NCBI GenBank assembly: GCA_023954795.1
Contig: JAGSHA010000097.1
Coordinates: 1-9,606, forward strand
Length of the DNA: 9,606 nucleotides
Source of the DNA: Oceanospirillaceae bacterium
GTDB taxonomy: Bacteria > Pseudomonadota > Gammaproteobacteria > Pseudomonadales > Balneatricaceae
Reading direction: 5' to 3'
Shown here: positions 1 through 6,206 of the stretch, in pieces
Layout: every line of letters begins with the position of its first letter
How positions within the stretch are numbered: position 1 is the stretch's first letter
Program-made: the position numbers and the translations under genes
The notes under the pieces: model-generated
The model's database searches: none
What the model was told of the DNA's origin: nothing
What the model saw: only the letters and a program-made list of their open reading frames with translations

Positions 1-10
1 CAGATGAACG

Positions 11-30
11 CCAGCGGCTAAAGCCGCTGG
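11..30. terminator. GC-rich perfect hairpin, possible terminator or REP-like repeat
   Basis: Two 9-base arms, CCAGCGGCT and AGCCGCTGG, are perfect reverse complements separated by two bases (more realistically an 8-bp stem with a TAAA loop). The hairpin lies 36 bases past the hemerythrin stop. On the plus strand it is followed by a moderately T-rich stretch (TTTCTT). On the minus strand no clear T-run follows, so it is a better terminator for a gene entering from the left than for the hemerythrin gene. A dispersed REP-like palindrome is an alternative that cannot be tested from one copy. Confidence 0.4.
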
Positions 31-65
31 GACGTTTCTTCGACAATTTTCAGTAACTACGGTGA

Positions 66-626
66 TCAGATGTAGTTAGGGATGCTGACGTGGGTATGAC
101 GCATGTGTAACGACAAACCCAGTGAAGACAATCCACGCTCACCCAGCAATTTCGCGGAGAGCGGTAAAAACTCTTGCTCTTCAAAGTTGGCGTGTGCCAG
201 ATAGTCATCGGCCAGTTTACCTGCCGCTTCCTGATCCAGAGAGGCCGGTTTTCCTTTGGACAGCTGCTTGATGTCGCTTTCGATCGCTTTCCACTGCGCT
301 TCCAATGAGCGGTGCTCCCGCACCAACTGATCGATCATACCCAACGCTTTTGCTGCATCGTCACCACCTTTGCGGGATGAATCTTTTACTTCAGCAAACA
401 GCTCCTGCTCCTCTTCACTGTGATGCTCAAGCACCACATCACGAAAAAATGCGTAGAGTTTTTTGGCTGAAGTTTTGACATCTGCCTGAACCGGGCTTTC
501 GATTTCAGTCAGTGACAATGCACGCAGACGTTCGAAGTTATTGATAATGCCCACATGGCAATTGGAAAAGTCCGTCAATGGATCTTCGTTGCTTCCTGCA
601 CTGGCTGAGTTCGGCTCAGTAGTCAT
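66..626 (-). CDS. Hemerythrin HHE domain protein (stand-alone di-iron protein)
   Basis: Predicted soluble cytoplasmic four-helix di-iron protein of 186 residues. Proteins of the HHE family bind O2 or NO or handle iron; the exact role here is unknown. Counting from the upstream in-frame Met at 647, four ligand signatures recur in order: His31 (CHVGIINNFERL), His75/76-Glu79 (HHSEEEQELF), His112-Glu116 (EHRSLE) and His152-Glu156/157 (HANFEEQEF). These are the HxxxE helices of the HHE family rather than the marine-hemerythrin ligand pattern. There is no signal peptide or membrane segment. I chose the ATG at 626, not 647, because GAGGG (635-639) sits 8 bases before it, while the 647 ATG has no Shine-Dalgarno sequence; the longer form would add seven residues. 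The gene lies downstream of the hemerythrin-GGDEF gene on the same strand, separated by about 210 bp with its own promoter, so it is probably transcribed independently. Confidence 0.88.
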   Translation of the reverse strand: MTTEPNSASAGSNEDPLTDFSNCHVGIINNFERLRALSLTEIESPVQADVKTSAKKLYAFFRDVVLEHHSEEEQELFAEVKDSSRKGGDDAAKALGMIDQLVREHRSLEAQWKAIESDIKQLSKGKPASLDQEAAGKLADDYLAHANFEEQEFLPLSAKLLGERGLSSLGLSLHMRHTHVSIPNYI

Positions 627-684
627 CGGTTGTACCCTCAGTTGCATATAGCGTTAGCTATTTCATATGCGGAATGCGAACTCT

Positions 685-705
685 GATCCGGACCCGACCG
701 GGATC
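685..705 (-). other. Small imperfect stem-loop in the hemerythrin 5' leader
   Basis: GATCCGG (685-691) pairs with CCGGGATC (698-705) with one bulged G and a 6-base loop. If the promoter at 721-750 is right, this lies near the 5' end of the roughly 88-nt hemerythrin leader. The structure is short and could be coincidental; it does not resemble a riboswitch I recognise. Confidence 0.25.
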
Positions 706-720
706 TTTGAGTCTACCTTA

Positions 721-750
721 ATAATAGGTAACGACATCGAGGGTTGTTAA
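721..750 (-). promoter_or_regulatory. Sigma70-like promoter of the hemerythrin gene
   Basis: Read on the minus strand, TTAACA (745-750) and TATTAT (721-726) each match 5 of 6 consensus bases and are 18 bp apart. Transcription would start near 714, giving a leader of about 88 nt before the ATG at 626. The region is AT-rich compared with the flanking genes, which supports a promoter. Confidence 0.55.
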
Positions 751-763
751 TGACAAAAATCAA
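750..763 (-). promoter_or_regulatory. Candidate FNR/Anr-type box before hemerythrin
   Basis: On the minus strand the site reads TTGAT-TTTT-GTCAT, matching the FNR/Anr consensus TTGAT-N4-ATCAA at 8 of 10 positions with one perfect half-site. Its centre (756.5) is about 42 bp upstream of the start predicted from the TATTAT -10 box, the position used by class II FNR activators, and it abuts the -35 element. This suggests induction under low oxygen or, if a Dnr-type regulator is used, by NO. It rests on sequence match and position only. Confidence 0.42.
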
Positions 764-767
764 TTAC

Positions 768-804
768 GATACATTTATTTATAAAACCAATAAATTAATG
801 TATC
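768..804. promoter_or_regulatory. AT-rich dyad, possible operator
   Basis: GATACATTTATTTAT (768-782) and its reverse complement at 790-804 form 15-bp arms with a single mismatch, separated by 7 bases. It lies 33 bases past the GGDEF stop and just upstream of the FNR-like box and hemerythrin promoter. The stem is nearly all A-T and no T-run follows directly, so it is a poor intrinsic terminator. A protein-binding dyad is more plausible, but no regulator family is recognised. Confidence 0.4.
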
Positions 805-837
805 ACTTATACTTTAAATAGAGTGTGCTCCGATACG

Positions 838-3069
838 TCACGCGTCCAGTGCTCTGATTTTCGAGGCTTCCAGATGACATCCATCGTCAAAACACACGAC
901 GCGGTTACGGCCAGATTCTTTGGCGAAATAGAGGGCCTGATCGGCTTGCTCCAACATATCGCCAATGGAATTTGCAGTCGTTTCATCCCACGCAGTGACA
1001 CCGATACTCACGGTCAGGGTGCTTACCTGATCCTGGCCCGATAACTCAACCACTAACTTGCTGATTGCTACCCGAATATGGCTCGCCAGCTCAAACGCCT
1101 GCCTTATATCGGTTTCTGGCATCAATATGGCAAATTCTTCTCCGCCCAAGCGGGAAATGATATCGGTACTACGAACCCGCCCAAAACACGCTGAGTAGAA
1201 AGCACGCAGAACATCATCTCCAGCGGCATGCCCGTAAGTATCGTTAACACGTTTAAAGTAATCGAGATCTAGCATCATGACGGAAAGTGGACGACCATAC
1301 CGCTGCGCACGCTCGACCTCTTTATCCGCCAATTCGTTGAATTTCCGGCGATTAATTGCACCTGTCAGCGGATCGGTGGACGCCAGCATACGGAAGCGCT
1401 CTTTCTCCCGAATGCGTGCCTGAAGCTCAATATTCTGGCGATGGTTGCTCACGGCCGCAGAGATATCAGCCCGCAGCAAACTGCGGCGACACTGTTCATA
1501 CGCTAACGCCATCCGACCAAGCTCATCCTGGGCAAACTGTTCGGTAAAACGCAGATCCCGACCACCTTTAGCCAAACCGGTCATTGCTCGGGTCATGCGC
1601 TGTACGGGTTCGATCACACTGCGATTCAGCAACCAGGACAGCAGAATCGTCAGGCCGAGAATGACCGCGAGTACTGCGGTGGTGATATACAGACCGCTCT
1701 TCAGATCGTTCACTTTCTGCGTTGCGCGGCTATCAATCACCTGACCCAACTCATCAGCCAAATGTTTCAGCTCATCTATACGCGCTGAGGTCACGGCAAA
1801 CCATAACTCCCCGTCCAGTTGCCGCAGCCGATCATCCTGTATCGAACGGTTGATCAAACTTTCAAAACCCTGTGCGCGAGTGGCGGCGGGCCCCTCAATC
1901 AATGACGCCCATTCTTGTTGCTGTTCCTGACTGGTGAACTGCCGGAATACCTTTAGAAAACTACGCTGTTCCCCAATCAGGCTGGCATACAGCTGATACA
2001 GGCCCGGCGAAAACTGACCCTGTACGATCGCCTGCATTCCAATGGCACGTTGCCGCCCCGCGGATTCCTTCATATGCAGTAGCGCGGTGTAAGCGGTCAT
2101 GGAATTGACCAGTTCTGACCCCATCTCCAACTGCAACGTCCCTTCGGGAATTTTCTGTAACGAGTCAATCAGCGTGGTGTAATAACCCAGTGCTTGGGCA
2201 GCCTTTAATGACTGTAGGTCAATCTGACTGCGCAGCGCCGCTAATTCGTCCAGCTTGGTGACGGTCATCTGGATCTGTGTCGACAGTAGCGGATCAATTT
2301 CGGGTAACTGTTTAAGACGCTGAATAAACGTATCCACCGCCAGATCCGTCAGGGCGCGCTGATTGAGTAACTCCTGCTGGAACTGACGGTAACCGGTGCT
2401 GATCACTCCGGTACTCAGGCCACGTTCCGCCTGAAGGCTGTGGCTCAGATCATTAATCTCATGCACGACCTGAGTCACACCCACCAGCTGCTGCACATGG
2501 TAGACACGCTGAATACTGATCCATAACACCAGCACACTGAGCAGGCTGACTCCGATAATGGGGATCAGAGCAGTCAGGAAAATTCGGCGGCCGAGTGTCA
2601 ATTTGTTACCCAGCCATGAGGTCAAACGGCGCAGGCAGGAAGGTTTGCGGTGGTTGCGGGTACTTAATCCCTGATCGTGAGCCAGCTGCGCAAAACACAT
2701 ATCCTCGCCCACGATATGATTCATCAGCCAGTCAAACAGGAACAGATTGATCTCGGCAGCCACTTCCGTGGTATCCGCATTCAGCAGCTCCCGCTTCAGT
2801 TCCGGGACTTTATCGATGAACTTTCGGTGCTGTCGGATATGCGCCTTGAGGTCTTCATAACCGCATTGCCGCATCAACGCTTCTTCACGGCTAAAATGTT
2901 CTACAACATAGACTTCAAGCCGTTCAAAGACATCTTCGATCACGGATGTCGCTTTATTGTGCTCGATCGCATCCGAGATTTCATTGATCAACGAGAGGAG
3001 CATTTTGTGGTCATTGTCGATCGCATCGACACCCACACTCATCCCCGCGTCCCATTCTAATTTGTGCAT
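838..3069 (-). CDS. Membrane diguanylate cyclase: bacteriohemerythrin-NIT-HAMP-GGDEF
   Basis: Predicted inner-membrane enzyme making c-di-GMP from two GTP. Residues 1-135 are a bacteriohemerythrin domain with its full ligand set: His21 (VDAIDNDH), His58-Glu62 (HFSREE), His77-His81 (HIRQH) and His118-Asp123 (HIVGED). A membrane helix at about 163-186 leads to a periplasmic region (about 190-455) with NIT-like ERGLSTG (216-222) and KESAGRQRAIG motifs, as in nitrate/nitrite-sensing domains. A second helix (461-481) is followed by HAMP (about 482-535) and a GGDEF domain (about 560-725) with DPLTG, DLDYFKRVND, the active site GGEEF (642-646) and an inhibitory RxxD site (R633-D636). The start is set by the conserved N-terminal hemerythrin motif LEWDxxxSVGV, although the Shine-Dalgarno is weak. 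The protein could combine a cytoplasmic O2/NO signal with a periplasmic ligand signal (inference). It is divergent from mipA and has its own promoter. Confidence 0.93.
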   Translation of the reverse strand: MHKLEWDAGMSVGVDAIDNDHKMLLSLINEISDAIEHNKATSVIEDVFERLEVYVVEHFSREEALMRQCGYEDLKAHIRQHRKFIDKVPELKRELLNADTTEVAAEINLFLFDWLMNHIVGEDMCFAQLAHDQGLSTRNHRKPSCLRRLTSWLGNKLTLGRRIFLTALIPIIGVSLLSVLVLWISIQRVYHVQQLVGVTQVVHEINDLSHSLQAERGLSTGVISTGYRQFQQELLNQRALTDLAVDTFIQRLKQLPEIDPLLSTQIQMTVTKLDELAALRSQIDLQSLKAAQALGYYTTLIDSLQKIPEGTLQLEMGSELVNSMTAYTALLHMKESAGRQRAIGMQAIVQGQFSPGLYQLYASLIGEQRSFLKVFRQFTSQEQQQEWASLIEGPAATRAQGFESLINRSIQDDRLRQLDGELWFAVTSARIDELKHLADELGQVIDSRATQKVNDLKSGLYITTAVLAVILGLTILLSWLLNRSVIEPVQRMTRAMTGLAKGGRDLRFTEQFAQDELGRMALAYEQCRRSLLRADISAAVSNHRQNIELQARIREKERFRMLASTDPLTGAINRRKFNELADKEVERAQRYGRPLSVMMLDLDYFKRVNDTYGHAAGDDVLRAFYSACFGRVRSTDIISRLGGEEFAILMPETDIRQAFELASHIRVAISKLVVELSGQDQVSTLTVSIGVTAWDETTANSIGDMLEQADQALYFAKESGRNRVVCFDDGCHLEASKIRALDA

Positions 3070-3120
3070 CTGACGATTCTTATTATCACACTGCGGCCTG
3101 CAACCTGAACGACAACATAG

Positions 3121-3153
3121 TCATTCGGATGGTTACGCATGCGTCCAGAATGA
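3121..3153 (-). other. Imperfect dyad in the cyclase 5' leader
   Basis: A perfect 10-bp palindrome, ACGCATGCGT (3135-3144), is flanked by further complementary blocks: TGG (3130-3132) with CCA (3145-3147), and TCATTC (3121-3126) with GAATGA (3148-3153). It lies just inside the predicted leader of the GGDEF gene. It might be a protein-binding dyad or a leader hairpin; nothing further can be assigned. Confidence 0.3.
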
Positions 3154-3170
3154 CCGTTCAAAAGACTGAA

Positions 3171-3198
3171 AGTATATACTTATTTGTAGTGGTGTTAA
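3171..3198 (-). promoter_or_regulatory. Sigma70-like promoter of the hemerythrin-GGDEF gene
   Basis: On the minus strand TTAACA (3193-3198) and TATACT (3171-3176) each match 5 of 6 consensus bases, 16 bp apart. The start would be near 3164, giving a leader of about 95 nt. The -10 overlaps a perfect 12-bp palindrome (AAGTATATACTT, 3170-3181). No FNR-like box is seen at the equivalent upstream position. Confidence 0.48.
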
Positions 3199-3265
3199 AA
3201 CGCAGATGATTATTGATCCTATCCGTCTTCACTGAGGTTAGAGCCGCTCAGTCAAACAGTAAGGT

Positions 3266-3287
3266 GACCTTAACCCGACCTTTACCC
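3266..3287 (+). promoter_or_regulatory. Tandem 11-bp direct repeat, likely OmpR/PmrA-type operator
   Basis: GACCTTAACCC (3266-3276) is followed without a gap by GACCTTTACCC (3277-3287); 10 of 11 bases agree. The core reads CTTAAC-N5-CTTTAC, an 11-bp period that is the usual geometry for dimeric OmpR-family regulators and close to the PmrA/QseB type. It overlaps the likely -35 region of mipA, as expected of an activator site. The response regulator encoded at 5510-6193 is the natural candidate (inference). Confidence 0.55.
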
Positions 3288-3310
3288 CTCGCACGCTAGG
3301 CTCCTGTTAT
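3281..3310 (+). promoter_or_regulatory. Weak promoter of the mipA-like gene
   Basis: TTTACC (3281-3286) and TGTTAT (3305-3310) each match 4 of 6 sigma70 bases and are 18 bp apart. Such a weak core overlapped by the tandem repeat is typical of an activator-dependent promoter. The start would be near 3317, giving a short leader of about 20 nt. Confidence 0.4.
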
Positions 3311-3337
3311 CACATACAACAGGACCCTTTGAATCCC

Positions 3338-4090
3338 ATGAAAATGAATACTCTGAATGCCAGCGCCCTAGCGACGAGTCTGTCTATCGTGACCCTCCCA
3401 GTGTTCGCTGAAAGTGATGAACTGGAAATCGGTCTCGGTTTAGGCGCAGGTTTTGACCAGTCGATCTATCAAGGTATCGACAGCCAGACAGACGTACTGC
3501 CAATGCTCGAATTGAGTTACGGAAACTTCTTCTTTGGAGGCTTGGAAGCGGGTTACCTGCTAGCAGAAGAGGAACACTACAGCCTGTCGATCTCCGTCGC
3601 AGGAGACGAACTGGACGGTGAACGCACCGACAGTAACGTGTTGAAGGATATGGGAGATGTGGACAGCGGTATTAACCTGAAGCTCTCAGGAGAACTCTTT
3701 ACCGAGTATGGCCTGCTGGGAGCCAGCATCGCGCAAGACGTCAGCAACGAACACGAGGGCACCGAGTTAAGTTTGAACTGGGCGGTTCCACTGGAGTTTG
3801 ACCAGACCTTACTGATGCCCAGTGTCTACGCCACCTGGATGAGCGATGATCTGGTCAACCACTACTACGGTGTGTCTGCGAAGCATGCAAAGGCCGGACG
3901 TCCGCAGTACAACGCTGATGCAGGTTGGCGTTACGGCGTCGATATCATGGCGGAATACCCTCTGAGCCAGCAATGGACTCTGATGGGCGGTGTTGGCGCA
4001 GAATGGTACGGCGATGAAATCACCAACAGTCCGATTGTCGATGAGGACAGCGCGATCTCCGGCTTTATGGGCGTAACCTACCACTTCTGA
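3338..4090 (+). CDS. MipA/OmpV family outer membrane protein
   Basis: Predicted outer membrane beta-barrel of 250 residues, near the usual size for MipA/OmpV proteins. A signal peptide of about 24 residues ends at LPVFA before ESDEL. The mature start (GLGLGAGFDQSIYQGIDSQ, then a P-x-LELSYGNFFFGG stretch) is typical of the family, alternating polar and aromatic strands follow, and the chain ends in Tyr-His-Phe, the C-terminal Phe signal for barrel assembly. The start is uncertain: ATG at 3338 gives a clean signal peptide but AGGA (3321-3324) is 13 bases away, while TTG at 3329 is only 4 bases from it. The gene converges with the kinase gene and diverges from the cyclase gene. Relatives have been named as MltA-interacting scaffold proteins, and in Pseudomonas a MipA protein is reported to help a two-component system respond to polymyxins; whether this one does either is unknown. 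Confidence 0.85.
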   Translation: MKMNTLNASALATSLSIVTLPVFAESDELEIGLGLGAGFDQSIYQGIDSQTDVLPMLELSYGNFFFGGLEAGYLLAEEEHYSLSISVAGDELDGERTDSNVLKDMGDVDSGINLKLSGELFTEYGLLGASIAQDVSNEHEGTELSLNWAVPLEFDQTLLMPSVYATWMSDDLVNHYYGVSAKHAKAGRPQYNADAGWRYGVDIMAEYPLSQQWTLMGGVGAEWYGDEITNSPIVDEDSAISGFMGVTYHF

Positions 4091-4105
4091 TCGTTTAACC
4101 GGTTT

Positions 4106-4175
4106 ATCTGCGACGGTGTGTCCAGTCTCACATTTCCCTCGAGCACCTTACCTCAAGAAAAGCACCGTCGCAGAT
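4106..4175. repeat. Perfect 13-bp inverted repeat with 44-nt loop between convergent genes
   Basis: ATCTGCGACGGTG (4106-4118) has its exact reverse complement at 4163-4175. It fills the gap between the ends of mipA (4090) and the kinase gene (4211), so both 3' untranslated regions could form the same long stem. No T-run follows either arm, so it is not a standard intrinsic terminator. It may still work as a bidirectional 3' hairpin, or be the remnant of a small mobile element, although no target-site duplication is visible. Confidence 0.6.
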
Positions 4176-4210
4176 GCTTCACCACTCACACCCTATGTAT
4201 GCAGAAAGGA

Positions 4211-5506
4211 TCATTTCGGTAACGTCAGTTCGGCGCGAACACCCTGCTCTAGAAAATGCAGTTCCAATGACCAGCCCAGACGGTCACAAATGCGCTTCAC
4301 CAGCATCAGACCCAGGCCAAAACTCTGGTCTGAATCAATATTCGGTTCGCCATGTTCCCGGTTTTCAATCACCAGCCGATCTGCCGTCAACTCCAACAAC
4401 ACATCCCCTTCGTCCGTATACTGAAAGGCATTGCGCAGCAGGTTACTCAATACAATCCGTAACGGGATTTCTGGCAACGGTAACAGCGGCAAGTCTGCTG
4501 CGTACTGACGCAAAATATCGACCGATTTGTCCTGCAGAAGATAATCCAACTCTTCCGTCAGGTCGTCGAGCAGATCATCAATCTGCACATCTCGCAGGGT
4601 GGGCACGGTTTCGTTTTCCCGGCTCAGCCAGAGCAATGTTTCTGTCAACTGCAACATGGCGTGATTCGCACGGCGCACGCGGTCAACCGGCCGATTCAGC
4701 GCCTCTGGCACACCGATCTTATCGAGCAACTCCATATTCGCACGGATCACCGCAATGGGTGTCCGCAGCTCATGGCTCGCGTGACGTAAAAACTGATGCT
4801 CGCGCTCAAGCAACGAGGCAATCCGCTCGAAAGCGGCCTGCAGCTGTTCCGCTATTCGATTGAGTTCAACGTAACGAAAATCCGGGCGGGTTTGACTGAT
4901 CGTTTCCAGTGTCAGAGTTTCGGCCCAGTCGGCGAGTTTCTGGGTGTGACGGCTGACGCGGCGGTTGTAGAACCAGACCACCAACAACATCACAAACAGG
5001 TATCCCCCGCTCAGATAAAAGACCTGGAAAAACTGGCTATCAAATTCCTCCTTCTCCTCGTCACTCATCAAATTGAAATCGTAGTCCGCCACCACAAAGA
5101 GATCCCGACCATCATACAGCTTGTGCCAATATACGATCAGGAAGCGGGAATCTTCCCACTCTTCTATACCATGGGGTGACCACTCCACATCCACCAAACC
5201 ATTCAGTTGCAAGTCGTCAAAGGGAATAATCTGTTTGTAGATGTCAGGAGCATCATCCCAATTATCTAAATAGAAATGGGTATTATAACTGGTGGGTAAC
5301 GCCGCATCCGGGTTGCTGACATACTCCGCGTCGAAGGCGCGCACCTCCATCATAAGACCAATCCGCGACGCGTTATCCAGACCACTCTCGAAGTATTCCA
5401 TCAACGCCATAATAAAACCCAGCGCGGTCAACAACGCCAGACCAAGAAAGTAATTGCTCAACTCACGGCGCATGGTCCGCCCGCTGGATTTAAACAGCTT
5501 CAACAC
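4211..5506 (-). CDS. Two-component sensor histidine kinase
   Basis: Inner-membrane kinase of 431 residues, paired with the response regulator just upstream (3-bp gap). A membrane helix at about 18-38, a periplasmic sensor of about 120 residues and a second helix (163-181) precede a short linker in place of a clear HAMP domain. The dimerisation/phosphoacceptor motif HASHELRTP places the phosphorylated His at 245. The N box has Asn359 (LSNLLRNAFQYT) and the glycine box is GLGL (397-400). The D/G1 box is degenerate: the usual Asp is Asn382 (IEN), a change I recall in several short kinases of this kind. The sensor region is acidic and has an ExxE element (Glu115-Glu118), which in ColS/PmrB-type kinases binds metal ions; that parallel is speculative. 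GTG start with GAGGG (5514-5518) 7 bases upstream. It is the last gene of the pump operon. Confidence 0.92.
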   Translation of the reverse strand: MLKLFKSSGRTMRRELSNYFLGLALLTALGFIMALMEYFESGLDNASRIGLMMEVRAFDAEYVSNPDAALPTSYNTHFYLDNWDDAPDIYKQIIPFDDLQLNGLVDVEWSPHGIEEWEDSRFLIVYWHKLYDGRDLFVVADYDFNLMSDEEKEEFDSQFFQVFYLSGGYLFVMLLVVWFYNRRVSRHTQKLADWAETLTLETISQTRPDFRYVELNRIAEQLQAAFERIASLLEREHQFLRHASHELRTPIAVIRANMELLDKIGVPEALNRPVDRVRRANHAMLQLTETLLWLSRENETVPTLRDVQIDDLLDDLTEELDYLLQDKSVDILRQYAADLPLLPLPEIPLRIVLSNLLRNAFQYTDEGDVLLELTADRLVIENREHGEPNIDSDQSFGLGLMLVKRICDRLGWSLELHFLEQGVRAELTLPK

Positions 5507-5509
5507 GCC

Positions 5510-6193
5510 TCAACCCTCAGCCTTGAGAACAAAACCTTGTCCCGGAAGGGTATGGATCAGCGCCTGATCAAACGGTTTATCCACCTGTTGACGAAGATGA
5601 TAGAGATGTACCTTCAGCGCATTGCTATCCGGTACATCATCGGGCCATAGCGCCTGTTCCAGCTCGCGTTTACTGAGTACCGACGGACTAGAACGCATCA
5701 GGGTCTCTAACAGAGTCCAGCCACTGGGGGTCAGCTTCAGTGTCTTACCGGCGCGTTCCGCCTGACGTGCGCTCAGATCCAGTGTCAGATCAGCAACCTG
5801 CAGTTTACGCATCTGGCCGCTACGCCGCTTCGCCAACGCCTGAATACGTACAATCAACTCTTCCATAGCGAAAGGTTTAACCAGATAGTCGTCAGTGCCC
5901 GCACGAAAGCCCGCCACTTTATCATCCAGCGTATCGCGCGCCGTCAGCATCAGCACCGGCGTGTCGACCCCCTGCTCGCGTAATTTTTCACACAAGGTCA
6001 GGCCATCCATGCGCGGCAGCATCAGATCCAGCAATAGCACGTCGTAGTGACCGGTGTTGGCCAGCGTCAGGCCCGCCTGACCGTTGTAGGCGTGATCCAC
6101 GTCGATCTGTTCCAACGCCAGATAATCAGCCACCGAGGCGGCCAGATCGCGGTCATCTTCGACCAGCAATACGTGCATGGCATTGAAACTCAT
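5510..6193 (-). CDS. OmpR/PhoB-family response regulator
   Basis: DNA-binding regulator of 227 residues. The receiver domain (about 6-120) has the acidic pair Asp13/Asp14, phospho-acceptor Asp56 (LLLDLMLPRMDG), Thr84 and Lys106, so it should be phosphorylatable. The C-terminal winged helix (about 130-225) includes WPDDVPDSNALKVHLYHLR, probably the recognition helix, and ends in LPGQGFVL. The PDSxAL...LRxxxDKPF pattern recalls ColR-like members of the family, but the exact subgroup is uncertain. It starts 13 bp after the permease stop without a strong Shine-Dalgarno, so it is probably translated by coupling; Met6 (6178) is an alternative start. Likely targets are its own pump operon, whose promoter is outside the window, and the 11-bp tandem repeat before mipA (inference). 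Confidence 0.94.
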   Translation of the reverse strand: MSFNAMHVLLVEDDRDLAASVADYLALEQIDVDHAYNGQAGLTLANTGHYDVLLLDLMLPRMDGLTLCEKLREQGVDTPVLMLTARDTLDDKVAGFRAGTDDYLVKPFAMEELIVRIQALAKRRSGQMRKLQVADLTLDLSARQAERAGKTLKLTPSGWTLLETLMRSSPSVLSKRELEQALWPDDVPDSNALKVHLYHLRQQVDKPFDQALIHTLPGQGFVLKAEG

Positions 6194-6206
6194 AGGGCAG
6201 GGACAC

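Noticed and set aside
627..647. Upstream ATG at 647 as the hemerythrin start
   Set aside because: No Shine-Dalgarno precedes it, whereas the ATG at 626 has GAGGG at 8-base spacing; the extra seven residues are outside the conserved domain.
823..1044. Small open frame on the plus strand at the 3' end of the cyclase gene
   Set aside because: Antisense to the GGDEF domain, no ribosome-binding site, no recognisable protein features.
3205..3223. Fur-box-like stretch in the divergent promoter region
   Set aside because: Only 11 of 19 bases match the classical 19-bp iron box, and it does not overlap a core promoter convincingly.
4093..4175. Integron attC-like site (GTTTAAC followed by a long inverted repeat)
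   Set aside because: No matching GTTRRRY at the other end, and neither integrase nor cassette structure is present; the inverted-repeat arms do not coincide with the GTTTAAC.
4174..4863. Open frame of 229 codons on the plus strand over the kinase gene
   Set aside because: Antisense to conserved kinase motifs, low-complexity translation, no Shine-Dalgarno or family features.
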